Origin: an uncultured Gammaproteobacteria bacterium
GTDB taxonomy: Bacteria; Pseudomonadota; Gammaproteobacteria; HK1
Length of the DNA stretch: 64,000 nt
Assembly: GCA_947258715.1 (NCBI GenBank)
Contig: CAMYJH010000018.1
Span: 1-64,000 of the forward strand
Direction of reading: 5' to 3'
The notes below the pieces were generated by a model. That model was not told the DNA's origin. It saw nothing but the letters and a program-made list of their open reading frames with translations, and made no database searches. The position numbers were made by a program, and so were the translations under genes. This document shows positions 54,111 to 62,448 of this stretch, in pieces. How positions within the stretch are numbered: the stretch's first letter is position 1; each line of letters starts with the position of its first letter.

Positions 54111-55352
54111 CTATTCGACTGTGCAGTTATTGATGACCATGGCCGGAATCGAGTTATTCACGTCGACCACGAGACTTCTCATGCTCGAGCACTTGATATC
54201 ACTGAAATTCAAGCCCACGCCTTCTGACTGAAACATCGAATCATGCTCAAGTGATACGCCGCCGTAAGATATAGTGCCGCCACCTATTCGAGCCCGCGAG
54301 CTTCCAGAAATGAAAAGCCGCCCGAAGATCCCGGCGGTACCCAGATCCGCGTTGCTGTTGTTTTCCACAACAAGGTTCCCAGTGAAAGGATTGGAGCCGG
54401 CCTGCACGCTCAGGTCGGAGGTATCGGCCACATGAATAGCGAACATGCCCGCGCCACGATTGTTCACCTCGACGTTTGCGATCTCGGCAAAAGAGTTTTT
54501 GCTTACTCTCAGGCCGGCAACGGCATGATTGAAAATATAAAGATTGAGTAGCTCCACCGACGAGCCTTTATCCGCATGCACGCCTACCCCGGTGCCCATG
54601 CCGTTGACAATGTCGAGGTCCTGAATCACCACGCGGTCCGCGCCTTCGATAAGGATTTCGCCCGTGAGCGCAACTGAAGGCGTGCCCCCTTGAATGGTGA
54701 CGCCGTCCCGGCGGACTGTGACGTTTTCGCTGCAGCTTCCGATGAGCGTAACCGTAATCGCCCGGGCCGGGTCCCCGGCCGCGAGGGCCGCACCGATGCT
54801 GTCACCCATGGAGCAGTCGACATCGATGCTGGTCGGGTCACCGCCACCGCCGCCGCTGCCAGACGATTCGAGGTCGGAGACGCGCATCGCCAGCGCATCA
54901 AAATCGGTCTGCGATACCAAACCGGCGAGAGCCGATTCCACGTTATCGACACGAGTCGTCAGCGCGGCTACGTCGCCACCCACGCCGGCGAGCGCGATAT
55001 TCAAGGCATTCACCTCCGCTTCCAGCTCGGCGATCCGCTTCGGCACGCCGTCAAGACTTTGGACGCCCGCCTGAAACGACGCCACCTCCGTCTCCAGAGC
55101 GCTAATCCGGAGCTCTAGATCGCCGATATCGGCCGCCCCTTCTTCCAGTGTCGAGACCCGCTCGTCCAGGGCGCGAAGTCCGCCTTTCCGGCTCTTTGGA
55201 CGCTCAGTATCGATTAATTTCGTTTTGAGGGTTTTCCATTTGCCGTAGTGCCGGGTGTCGGCCTGGGTGTCGGCAGCGCTCAGCATGAGTCCGGCAATAA
55301 GGGTTAAAGCCAACGGCAGCGAACGCCGTGTGTACGGGATTACGTGTTTCAT
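54111..55352 (-). CDS. Secreted coiled-coil/beta-helix protein
   Basis: Protein of 413 residues. Signal peptide about 1-31 (LPLALTLIAGLMLSAADTQA). Residues 55-160 have heptad-like coiled coil (ALDERVSTLEEG, LELRISALETEVASF, RIAELEAEVNALNIAL, ALTTRVDNVESAL). A SGSGGGGG linker is followed by a right-handed beta-helix-like domain of short repeats (VTVRRDGVTIQGG, RVVIQDLDIVNGMG, SVELLNLYIFNHAV, LVVENNSNADLG). The layout suggests a trimeric stalk carrying a pectate-lyase-like head on the cell surface or in the periplasm. ATG has GGAGG upstream. No exact family. Confidence 0.75.
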   Translation of the reverse strand: MKHVIPYTRRSLPLALTLIAGLMLSAADTQADTRHYGKWKTLKTKLIDTERPKSRKGGLRALDERVSTLEEGAADIGDLELRISALETEVASFQAGVQSLDGVPKRIAELEAEVNALNIALAGVGGDVAALTTRVDNVESALAGLVSQTDFDALAMRVSDLESSGSGGGGGDPTSIDVDCSMGDSIGAALAAGDPARAITVTLIGSCSENVTVRRDGVTIQGGTPSVALTGEILIEGADRVVIQDLDIVNGMGTGVGVHADKGSSVELLNLYIFNHAVAGLRVSKNSFAEIANVEVNNRGAGMFAIHVADTSDLSVQAGSNPFTGNLVVENNSNADLGTAGIFGRLFISGSSRARIGGGTISYGGVSLEHDSMFQSEGVGLNFSDIKCSSMRSLVVDVNNSIPAMVINNCTVE

Positions 55353-55764
55353 GTTTTGCCTCCGCTGGACAACGAACGGCTGAGTGCCGTCCCTCAGTCC
55401 AAGAATCGTGATGGTCTCTCTCGTGTTTTCGTTGCCACGATAAAAGGAACGAAAATCGCCTTCAGGATGGCTTTCCACAAGCTGCACAAGCCATCCGAAA
55501 CGTCCATCACAAAAGCGTAGACACCAATATGAGCTCCGCCAGGGAATCTAACCCAAACAGTGAGTTGGGAAATTATGTCGCATTTACAGTAAGTTGAAGA
55601 AACAACCCCTTGGGCGGGAATGTTGAATCCGGTTGTCTCGAGAAAGGTGAAAAAGTCTCGGCCGGAACCGGGAACGGAGTCAGCATTTAAGGAAATTTGT
55701 TTGTTTTTGGCTCTCTTCCATGCCGCCTTCAGGGCTGGTTCGGAGGTAGCGCCGCCATACTTTT

Positions 55765-56001
55765 TGCAAAAAAGCGCGCTCTGCTGCCTCGGAAGAACGA
55801 TAGCGCGCAGGCGCATCGTCGCTCCAGACGAAGTCCTTTGTTTTTGGCGTGATCGAAGTCAGGAACGCCGGGTCGAAAACTGCGGCAATTGCCGCAGTGA
55901 CAGTGGGTCACTCTGAAGGGCGCGGACTCCGCCCGTTCGCGCACCGCGCCGCAAAGACATCCGCCGGTCCAGGCCACGAACACCTCCGCTGTAAACCTCA
56001 A
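55765..56001 (-). pseudogene. Broken GFA family gene (frameshifts)
   Basis: The first frame reads TGGCLCGAVRERAESAPFRV followed by THCHCGNCR, a clear GFA N-terminus. It then loses similarity, while the next frame gives FLTSITPKTKDFVW and DDAPARYRSSEAAERAF, the GFA middle part; a further shift at a run of six T gives FCKKYGG, corresponding to the last zinc pair region with one Cys lost. At least two frameshifts and a small deletion are needed, so the gene is dead. The rest of 55353-55764 has no recognisable gene; an AT-richer frame to 55394 is unassigned. Confidence 0.65.
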
Positions 56002-56024
56002 GTCGCGGAGCCCATTCGCGCCGT

Positions 56025-57197
56025 TTACTGATCGACGACGGATCCGTCCGCGTGGAGCCGTGTCTTTACCGGCCGCGGTCGGAAAGGAAATCGCTCTTCC
56101 GCGTCCTCGGCCAGGGTGACGCCGATTCCCGGTACGTCGGGAATAACGATATAGCCGTTCTCGAGCTTGAGCGCAGAGTCCACCATGCCCTCGGGCGCCG
56201 CCTCACCTCCGGGCGGCAAATGCTCCGCGCCTACGGTGCCGGGCATCAGCGGAAACTCCTGCAGCGCAAAGTTTGGAATACAGGCCGCCAGCTGCACGCA
56301 GGCCGCGGTGCTTACGGGGCCCAGAGGATTATGCGGCACCACCCGCACGTAGCGTGCCTCGGCGAGAGCAGCAATCTTCTTCGCGTGCGTGATCCCACCG
56401 CACATGCACACGTCCGGACGCACGTAGTGCACCGCATTGCGCGCCAGCAGCATCTCGAACTCGAAAATAGTATGCAGACGCTCCCCGGTGGCGATGGGTA
56501 CGTGCACCTTGGACGCGATCTCTGCCATGGCATCGAGATTGTCCGGCAGCGTCGGGTCCTCGATGAAAAAAGGCCGGTACTGTTCGATGCCGCGCGCCAG
56601 CGCCACGGCTTCAGCGGGAGTCAGCCGCCGGTGAACCTCGATGCAAAGATCTACCGCGTCCCCCACCGCCTCACGAAACTGACGCACGCGATCGATGGCG
56701 CCTTCGATGAGCTGGATATGGGTCTCGTAGTAAGGTTTCTCCCGGGGCTCGTCGAGAAAGGGGGAAAGATGGCCTAAGGCGGTGAATCCTGCCGCCTTGG
56801 CCGCGAGACAACCCTGAAGCGTCTGCTCCAGATTCTCTCCGTAGACGTGATAGTAGGCCCGCGCGCGATCCCGGGTTCTGCCGCCGAGAAGCTGATGACT
56901 GGGAACGCCGAAATGCTTCCCTGCAATATCCCACAGCGCGATGTCGATGGCAGACAGCGCGCCCATGATGGCGGCGCCGCGAAAATGGGTCCAGCGATAG
57001 AGATACTGCCAGTGGTGCTCGATGCGCAGCGGATCCTGTCCGATGAGATAACGCTTGAAGGTGTTCACCGCCTCCCCGGAAGCTTCCAGGTAACCCCAGG
57101 TGCCGGACTCGCCCAGACCCTTGATGCCGGCGTCGGTCTCCACCTCGACGAAAAGAAAACGGTCCACTGGACGCACGCGGATGTCGGTGATCTTCAT
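56025..57197 (-). CDS. Enolase-superfamily dehydratase (mandelate racemase/ManD-like)
   Basis: Protein of 390 residues. The capping domain starts MKITDIRVRPVDRFLFVEVE; metal ligands are in DLCIEVHRR, FFIEDPTLPDN and IATGERLHTIFEFEMLL, and the catalytic His in RVVPHNPLGPVSTAACVQL. The order fits sugar-acid dehydratases such as mannonate or galactonate dehydratase. The exact acid is unknown. The nearby dehydrogenase of isocitrate/isopropylmalate type hints at a hydroxy-acid pathway, but that is inference. Confidence 0.88.
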   Translation of the reverse strand: MKITDIRVRPVDRFLFVEVETDAGIKGLGESGTWGYLEASGEAVNTFKRYLIGQDPLRIEHHWQYLYRWTHFRGAAIMGALSAIDIALWDIAGKHFGVPSHQLLGGRTRDRARAYYHVYGENLEQTLQGCLAAKAAGFTALGHLSPFLDEPREKPYYETHIQLIEGAIDRVRQFREAVGDAVDLCIEVHRRLTPAEAVALARGIEQYRPFFIEDPTLPDNLDAMAEIASKVHVPIATGERLHTIFEFEMLLARNAVHYVRPDVCMCGGITHAKKIAALAEARYVRVVPHNPLGPVSTAACVQLAACIPNFALQEFPLMPGTVGAEHLPPGGEAAPEGMVDSALKLENGYIVIPDVPGIGVTLAEDAEERFPFRPRPVKTRLHADGSVVDQ

Positions 57198-57267
57198 TTC
57201 ACTCCTTTTGGCGCCGAACTTTCCTGACTGCCGCGCAGCTTAATTCGAAAGCTGATTCTACGATCCC

Positions 57268-58104
57268 TCAGACCAACGCGACGATAAACAAACGTGGAAA
57301 AGGATAAAGCGTTTTTCCGTTGGCACGTTGCGGATAGGCTTGCCGCAACCGCCGGCGGTAGATTTCGACAAACCTCTCCAGCTCCCCCCCTTTAAGCCCG
57401 TTGACCACCGGCCGAAGCCCGGTGGCCTTGACCCACTCGAACACCGGGTCCTCGCCTTCGAGGACGTGAAGATATTCGGTCTCCCAGATGTCCAGTTGTC
57501 GGACACGGTCGGCGAGTAAGTCATAGTAGACGTCGGTGTTCTCCACCCACCTCCTCGCGACCGCTTTTCTCAATACCGACGTGCCTAGAGAACGCCCGTC
57601 CTTCCCGCCACCGTCCAGCGTCTCCCGCATCAGCCGGTGAGACGGCGCATCGAAGCTGAGCGGCATCTGCACCGCCAGGCATCCGCCGGGATTCAAAAAG
57701 CTCGCCAGCTTGGGGAACAGCGACCGATGGTCTTTTACCCAGTGGAGCGTGGCGTTGGAGTAGATGAGATCCGGCCCCGCCCCGGGCGTCCAGCTCGACA
57801 CGTCCGCCTCGATCCACTCCACCTTCCCGCCGCCGGCTTTCGCTTTCTCCAGCATCTGTTTAGAGCTGTCGAGCCCGAAGACTTTAGCCTCGGGCCAGCG
57901 CTCGGCCATAAGCCGCGTCACATTCCCTGTTCCGCAGCCCAGATCGAAAGTGACTTTCGGCGCTTCGAGTGGAACGCGGCTGAGCAGCTCCAGCGCCGGC
58001 CGCAGGCGATGGTCGGAAAATTTCTGATACTGGACGGGACTCCAGCGGGTGTCGGTCTTCTGCTTCGCGCCTGATTCGCTCGCAGCCCTTTTGCTTGAAC
58101 TCAT
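57268..58104 (-). CDS. tam: Trans-aconitate 2-methyltransferase-like protein
   Basis: Protein of 278 residues. From ATG at 58104: TRWSPVQYQKFSDHRLRPALELLSRV (SPxxYxxF opening of Tam), VTFDLGCGTGNVTRLMAERWP (SAM motif I), LIYSNATLHWVKDHRSLFPKL and the late YPQRANGKTLYPFPRLFIVA. Tam methylates trans-aconitate, an inhibitor of aconitase. The upstream extension of the open frame has no family resemblance. It lies between two carboxylate enzymes. Confidence 0.87.
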   Translation of the reverse strand: MSSSKRAASESGAKQKTDTRWSPVQYQKFSDHRLRPALELLSRVPLEAPKVTFDLGCGTGNVTRLMAERWPEAKVFGLDSSKQMLEKAKAGGGKVEWIEADVSSWTPGAGPDLIYSNATLHWVKDHRSLFPKLASFLNPGGCLAVQMPLSFDAPSHRLMRETLDGGGKDGRSLGTSVLRKAVARRWVENTDVYYDLLADRVRQLDIWETEYLHVLEGEDPVFEWVKATGLRPVVNGLKGGELERFVEIYRRRLRQAYPQRANGKTLYPFPRLFIVALV

Positions 58105-58129
58105 AGCGAGAGTGCCTGCTATGACTCCG

Positions 58130-59158
58130 TCACCTCGCGGCCGGTAGCTGATCGCGCAGGCGGCCGATGACCACCTCGGTGAACTCCTTGGTGCCGAGCT
58201 TGCCGCCCAGATCCCCCGTCGTCTCGCCGTCGCGGATAGCACCAAGCAGCGCAAGCCGCAGCGCGTGACCGAGATCGTAGCGGTCGATGTGATCGAGCAG
58301 CATCCCCAGCGCCAGCAGCATCGCGGTCGGATTGCAGAGATTCCGGCCGGCGATGTCGGGAGCGGTGCCCCCAGCCGGGTCGAACATGGCGATGTCCACG
58401 CTTCTGTCGGGGTTGAACGAGTAGTTTCCGCTTGCGCCGGTGCCGATGCTGCCGACCAGCCCTGAGGACATGTCCGAGAGAAAGTCTCCGTATTCGTTCA
58501 GCACCAGGATCACCTGGTAGTCCTGGGGCCTGAGAATGATCTTGGCGAGCAAAGCGTCGAATAGCTCGTTACCAAACTCCACGTCCGAGTAATCCGCCGC
58601 GATCTCGCGTACCACCGTCTCAAAAAGCCCATCCGTAACCTTCTGAACGGTGTGCTTGGACGACGAGGTCATTCGCAGGCCTTTCTTACGTGCGAGCTCG
58701 AAGGCGAAGTGCGCCGCCTGCGCGCACGGCTCGCGTTCGACGATACGCACAGAGACCGCGGCATCGCGCCCTACGTACTGTCCCGGGTCCTCGTAGGTGC
58801 CGCCGGTGGCGATACGCACGATGTGCAGGTTCACCGCCTGCTTGAAGTGGGATTCGATGCCGGCGATGGAAACGCAGGGGCGGTAGATGACGCTGAAATC
58901 AAGACGGCGCCGAATCAACGCGTTGGGGCTGCGGGTCTTGGTCACCGTCGGGTACTTGAGCGCCAGCTTGTTTTCCCGCATCGACGCCTCGGCGGCATCG
59001 ATGGCCTTGTCCCCATCACGCTCGCGGGTTTCCAACGACCAGTCGACTCGGTCGAAAGCGATGTTTATGGGGAACGCGTCGGCGACGGCAGCTACCGATT
59101 GCTGCAACTCCGGGCCAATACCGTCACCCTCGAGTTCCGTAACTTTTATTGTGGTCAT
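58130..59158 (-). CDS. Isocitrate/isopropylmalate dehydrogenase family protein
   Basis: Protein of 342 residues. N-terminal VTELEGDGIGPELQQSV, substrate-arginine region SPNALIRRRLDFSVIYRPC, metal aspartates in NEYGDFLSDMSSGLVGSIG and C-terminal nucleotide region FDPAGGTAPDIAGRNLCNPTAMLLALGMLL. NAD versus NADP and the substrate (isocitrate, isopropylmalate, tartrate) cannot be told. It reads toward tam with 25 bases between, so it may be co-transcribed with it. Confidence 0.85.
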   Translation of the reverse strand: MTTIKVTELEGDGIGPELQQSVAAVADAFPINIAFDRVDWSLETRERDGDKAIDAAEASMRENKLALKYPTVTKTRSPNALIRRRLDFSVIYRPCVSIAGIESHFKQAVNLHIVRIATGGTYEDPGQYVGRDAAVSVRIVEREPCAQAAHFAFELARKKGLRMTSSSKHTVQKVTDGLFETVVREIAADYSDVEFGNELFDALLAKIILRPQDYQVILVLNEYGDFLSDMSSGLVGSIGTGASGNYSFNPDRSVDIAMFDPAGGTAPDIAGRNLCNPTAMLLALGMLLDHIDRYDLGHALRLALLGAIRDGETTGDLGGKLGTKEFTEVVIGRLRDQLPAAR

Positions 59159-59270
59159 GTCGTGTCTTCTTTGCTTTGAGGCCCGCCTGCGGGACCCGAT
59201 CGCGATGGTGCCGGGGTTCCTAAGCTTGAATCGCAGCGATGGCGCTTGGAGCGCTCAATGCTAATTCAGG

Positions 59271-59389
59271 TTACACCGTCGAAACGGGGTCGTACAGAGT
59301 GCCGTCGAAGATGATACGGGCGTCGCGCACGAAGAACTCTGTACCACCGGCGCGGAGTCGGTTTAAGACTGTCTTCGTTTGTTCTCGAT
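59271..59389 (-). pseudogene. 3' remnant of an unknown gene, cut by the MITE-like element
   Basis: On the minus strand the frame reads TKTVLNRLRAGGTEFFVRDA and then RIIFDGTLYDPVSTV before TAA at 59271. Composition and absence of stops suggest real coding sequence. The frame runs directly into the left end of the palindromic element at 59390 and finds no start, so the 5' part is missing. Confidence 0.35.
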
Positions 59390-59517
59390 TTAAGGAAGGT
59401 CTGATTTATCAGACCTTCCTTAGCTAAGCAGGGATGCGCCGCCGAATCCGATGACTGTAAGTCATTGGATTCGTGAGGCAAGTGGAACAGGGATGGAATT
59501 ATTCAGAGTTTCCTTAA
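59390..59517. mobile_element. MITE-like element with nested palindromes
   Basis: Ends: TTAAGGAAGGTCTGA (59390-59404) and, on the other strand, TTAAGGAAACTCTGA (59517-59503), 13 of 15 matching. Inside the left end a perfect 15-bp palindrome arm (59391-59405) pairs with 59408-59422. A second hairpin of 13 bp with a 3-base loop centres near 59456 (GAATCC-GATGACT / AGTCATT-GGATTC). Only 128 bases and no gene, so it would need a transposase in trans. TTAA at both ends may be the target duplication. The end sequence resembles some IS5-type ends, which is a guess. Confidence 0.5.
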
Positions 59518-59526
59518 GTTTGATCG

Positions 59527-60078
59527 TTAATTACTCGGCTTTTCTGCTATCAGATTCAAGCTGATGGGCACCCCGTTGAATATCATAGAGCTCGTATCTT
59601 CAAACAGACCAAACTCTTTGACTCTCTTTATATTCACATAGCCAGAATCAGTGAGGAAGAGAGTAAGAAATTCTTCGTTCAAACCGACGAGGTGATAGTC
59701 GTACTCGTCCACGTGACCACCAAAAATCATGCGCATGATAAAAAACCGGTCACGCACGTCTAGTTCGTTTTTTTTAAGAATCAACTCAGCGAGAACATCC
59801 AAGTCAGGAACACTGATGAAAACCTTCCCACCCGGCTTAAGGACGCGGTTCCAGTCTTTGAGGGCATTAATCAACTCGTCTTTGTAGTCGAGGTGTTCGA
59901 CCACGTGAGATGCATATATCTCAGTAAACGTATTATCGGAGAACTGAGACATATTGTTGGCATTACAAACATGATCAACAAAAGGGCCGGGAATTGCGTT
60001 CAAAACTTCCCATCCGTCTGTTTTAACCTGTCCACCGATATGTAACTTTCTATCCACTAGAAATTCTCCTTTGGCCAT
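59527..60078 (-). CDS. Class I SAM-dependent methyltransferase
   Basis: Protein of 183 residues, lower in GC than the chromosome core. KLHIGGQVKTDGWEVLNAIPG replaces the classical motif I; NTFTEIYASHVVEHLDYKDELINAL, WNRVLKPGGKVFISVPDLDVL and a C-terminal FGLFEDTSS segment follow. This group is often found with surface-sugar genes, but here it stands in the cassette-like array as its leftmost member. ATG at 60078 overlaps the degenerate right core of the attC-like site (GTCAGAT). Confidence 0.8.
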   Translation of the reverse strand: MAKGEFLVDRKLHIGGQVKTDGWEVLNAIPGPFVDHVCNANNMSQFSDNTFTEIYASHVVEHLDYKDELINALKDWNRVLKPGGKVFISVPDLDVLAELILKKNELDVRDRFFIMRMIFGGHVDEYDYHLVGLNEEFLTLFLTDSGYVNIKRVKEFGLFEDTSSMIFNGVPISLNLIAEKPSN

Positions 60079-60170
60079 CTGACGTTCCGCATAAGCTGCG
60101 GATCGCGGGCGCGGGCGGGAGCTCCGGGCAGGCAAACCAAGCACCGCCAGCATGATGCGGTTTTTTTGGC
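60077..60170 (-). other. attC-like site a (degenerate)
   Basis: Read on the minus strand, GTCAGAT at the start of the methyltransferase gene is one base from GTTRRRY. The inner arms CCGCATcaTGC and GCAgcttATGCGG pair. The other core (expected RYYYAAC) is replaced by GCCAAAA. It is the most degraded of the series. Confidence 0.35.
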
Positions 60171-60177
60171 CGGCACT

Positions 60178-60564
60178 TTAGCTGCACCAGCTGAGACCCA
60201 GGGCTTCCCCGCGCCAGACATTCTCATGCCTGACGCAGTCTACAAACTCACCAAAGACGAAAAGACCCGACACTGCCAGCAGGCCACAGATCAAAGCAAG
60301 AATGTGATCTGTCCACGCGATGATTCGGCGTTCGCCGGGGGAATTCAAACCCCACTTTGAGGGGAAGACAAAATCTCGGCCCGTGATGGCGTGGCTGATG
60401 ATATCGCAAAGAACATAGGACACCCCAACTGTGAACGGGAGGGACAGGAGCGCAGATGCCGTGTGAATCGGGGCCAGCGCAATAGAAAGGGCGGCAAGCG
60501 CGACAGCGGTCGCTAAGACTCGCCGATTCTTGGGTTCTCCGAAGACACTCGTCCCGATACGCAT
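60178..60564 (-). CDS. Small membrane protein in cassette-like array
   Basis: Protein of 128 residues with about three hydrophobic segments (VLATAVALAALSIALAPI, ALLSLPFTVGVSYVLCDI, ILALICGLLAVSGLFVFG). No family recognised. Start ATG at 60564 lies 15 bases after the GTCAGGC core of attC-like site b. The spacing fits a gene cassette. Confidence 0.6.
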   Translation of the reverse strand: MRIGTSVFGEPKNRRVLATAVALAALSIALAPIHTASALLSLPFTVGVSYVLCDIISHAITGRDFVFPSKWGLNSPGERRIIAWTDHILALICGLLAVSGLFVFGEFVDCVRHENVWRGEALGLSWCS

Positions 60565-60578
60565 CGTTTTTCGTCTCC

Positions 60579-60760
60579 GCCTGACATTGGACCTCGCTGA
60601 GCGCCGAGCTTAGGGCCCACTTCTTGCAGCTGCAATATGTATGACCGTCGCTAGCTGCTCAGCGTAGCGATTTGGCAGGCGTTGCCATCAATCGGTCAAA
60701 TTACATTCATTTGGATATCACGCAGCCACTCTTCAAGCGCACAGCAAAGTTGTGTTAGGT
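60579..60760 (-). other. attC-like site b
   Basis: On the minus strand it begins ACCTAAC (60760-60754), a perfect RYYYAAC, and ends GTCAGGC (60585-60579), one base from GTTRRRY. Inner arms GCTGTGCGC and GCGCTCAGC pair with one mismatch. At 182 bases it is long but within the range of natural attC sites. The rest of the 60565-60869 gap holds no gene. Confidence 0.5.
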
Positions 60761-60869
60761 GTTCTGGTCTTTACCCCGGGATTCGAAAAAACTCTTTCGC
60801 ATACACCATCTCACAAACGTCTGATTCGTTAAAACAACTAGCCTTTAATCAGCTCTAGCAGAATCTGCT

Positions 60870-61301
60870 TCACAGGGGCTCGCGGGTCACGAACACGAGC
60901 TCGGTAAAAACGACATCGCTTGGATTCGATCCCTCAGCGACAAGCTTCTCGATCGCCTCGACTTCGGCACTGACGCGAGCCACGACGGAGAGGTCGTCGC
61001 GGGAACGGTCGCGCGCAGCAGCAAGGCAAGCCTGGAAAATCGAGTCCTGCGTAAATCGTCCGCGCGCTTCACGGCCGGATTCAAGATTGCGAAGCAGGAA
61101 CTCATTATTGAAGTTCGGAGCATGGGGTTCCAGGAACAGGCGCCCGAACGCGATTGGGAGGAACTGGACGATGCGTTCTGCAGTCAGGGGATCTGCGCCG
61201 GAAGCAATCAGCTCAGAGACGAGAGCATCTTCTCCCGGTCTCGGGTTGCGGAAGAAAGCCGCCGCGGCTTTCTCCACCCATGCGTCAATGGATGCACTCA
61301 T
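60870..61301 (-). CDS. Unknown protein in cassette-like array
   Basis: Protein of 143 residues, probably mostly helical and soluble: IDAWVEKAAAAFFRNPRPGED, LTAERIVQFLPIAFGRLFLEP, AEVEAIEKLVAEGSNPSDVVFTELVF. No family recognised. ATG at 61301 lies 21 bases beyond the core of attC-like site c. Confidence 0.65.
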   Translation of the reverse strand: MSASIDAWVEKAAAAFFRNPRPGEDALVSELIASGADPLTAERIVQFLPIAFGRLFLEPHAPNFNNEFLLRNLESGREARGRFTQDSIFQACLAAARDRSRDDLSVVARVSAEVEAIEKLVAEGSNPSDVVFTELVFVTREPL

Positions 61302-61322
61302 GCAAATTCCAATGCGGATACC

Positions 61323-61423
61323 GACTCACCCGTGAGCTGAGCCGCGCCGGAGCGGCCGAACGCCGCGGAGGTCACCCGGGACCGCGTGGCGGGTTCGCCG
61401 TCAGCTGGAGCGCCTTGTTAAAT
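61323..61423 (-). other. attC-like site c
   Basis: On the minus strand it starts ATTTAAC (61423-61417), matching RYYYAAC, with the typical continuation AAGGCGCTCCAGCTGAC. It ends GCTCAGCTCACGG-GTGAGTC, where the last core is two bases off GTTRRRY. Arms AGCTGA/TCAGCT pair and the middle forms a GC-rich hairpin. Confidence 0.55.
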
Positions 61424-61433
61424 GCAGGCCGCC

Positions 61434-61853
61434 TCATGAACTCTTCCCCGTTCCGAACGCCTTCCCAATCGAGCCAGATATGACCTGAGTTAGCTTGCGC
61501 GGTTGTCTGCCGCCCTCGGTTTCTGTGGAAATACCTATGGCTACATATCTGCACTTCTCGAACGCGACCTCTTCGTCATCAAGAAGGCTATCGTCTGTTA
61601 CATACGCAATGCCCACCGGCAAGTTTTCGACTCCCGGTTCTATACAAGTCCCTTGCCAGCGGGCCGCGAGAACCAAATATCTTATCCGTCGTTCGATGTT
61701 GTTATCGAGCCAACGAATTGGCGTCTCTAGCCTTGCCAGCCAATAGTCTGGTCGATCGGGCCCCGGTAGCTCGCGCAACATCTCAACTTTGAAAGGAATC
61801 TGGTCATACAACTCCTCCGGGGCATAGTCGACGGTTGTAATTGTGAGCTGCAT
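61434..61853 (-). CDS. Unknown protein in cassette-like array
   Basis: Protein of 139 residues, soluble and acidic: MQLTITTVDYAPEELYDQI, RPDYWLARLETPIRWLDNNIERRIRYLVLAARWQG and LPVGIAYVTDDSLLDDEEV are its distinctive parts. No family recognised. Its stop is 11 bases before the RYYYAAC core of site c, and its ATG is six bases after the core of site d, as in a gene cassette. Confidence 0.65.
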   Translation of the reverse strand: MQLTITTVDYAPEELYDQIPFKVEMLRELPGPDRPDYWLARLETPIRWLDNNIERRIRYLVLAARWQGTCIEPGVENLPVGIAYVTDDSLLDDEEVAFEKCRYVAIGISTETEGGRQPRKLTQVISGSIGKAFGTGKSS

Positions 61854-61859
61854 TAATGC

Positions 61860-61947
61860 ACCTAGCGGCCCGCATGTGCGGCGCGGGCACGAATCCGTTT
61901 CCCCGGCCCTTTATCCATCACGCTTCCGCTACATGCGGTTGTCAGGC
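61860..61947 (-). other. attC-like site d
   Basis: On the minus strand it starts GCCTGAC-AA-CCGCATGT and ends ACATGCGGGCC-GCTAGGT. Each core is one base from consensus (GCCTAAC, GTTAGGT). The inner arms CCGCATGT/ACATGCGG pair over 8 bp. It lies 8 bases after one stop and 6 bases before the next start. Confidence 0.55.
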
Positions 61948-61955
61948 GGGTAGCA

Positions 61956-62441
61956 CTACCCTACCAGTATAGGCTCGAAAAACATCAGATCTGGAATGCC
62001 GGACGCTTCTAATGAGGCGCGAAGCTCTTCCGACACCACAACAACCTCAGTAGCCTCGGAAAGAACTGCAAGGGTTGGCTGACGAGGCGAAACACTAACG
62101 GATTTGAGCGGAATCTTGTTTCGAACCTTGACGACGAAGTAATCGTCGACGCCCTCGGTAGATCTTGGATGGCGAATAATCGCCGGATAGATATCGAAGC
62201 TGTCAATTGAGAGCGCATGAAGAACCGCCACCAGGTCTCGACGGAACAGCACGAGCGACGCAGGACTAAGGACTGGCCCGAAGACGCCTTCACGAACTTT
62301 AAGGAATTGAATCGGCAGCTCTGGCAGGTTCATAGGTGCGAGCTGGTGAACCCACGGCCCATCGCTGGATTTCGCGATCACTACCAGAGGCCCAGGCTCC
62401 CTCGAACCCAGCGCCCAGAATGAGTAGGATTGCGCGATCAT
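61956..62441 (-). CDS. Unknown protein in cassette-like array (possibly Imm11/DUF1629-like)
   Basis: Protein of 161 residues. The C-terminal VVVVSEELRASLEASGIPDLMFFEPI resembles the end of DUF1629/Imm11-type immunity proteins, where a Val-Ser-Glu-x-Leu segment precedes a Leu-x-x-x-Gly motif; this is a weak resemblance. ATG at 62441 lies eight bases after the CTTAGGC core of site e. Confidence 0.6.
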   Translation of the reverse strand: MIAQSYSFWALGSREPGPLVVIAKSSDGPWVHQLAPMNLPELPIQFLKVREGVFGPVLSPASLVLFRRDLVAVLHALSIDSFDIYPAIIRHPRSTEGVDDYFVVKVRNKIPLKSVSVSPRQPTLAVLSEATEVVVVSEELRASLEASGIPDLMFFEPILVG

Positions 62442-62448
62442 TCGCGGC

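Larger units (their letters stand above)
59159..59526. other. Gap with gene remnant and MITE-like element
   Basis: About 370 bases between the dehydrogenase-like gene and the methyltransferase of the cassette-like array. It contains the gene remnant at 59271-59389 and the palindromic element at 59390-59517, listed separately. Otherwise nothing is recognised. Confidence 0.45.
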
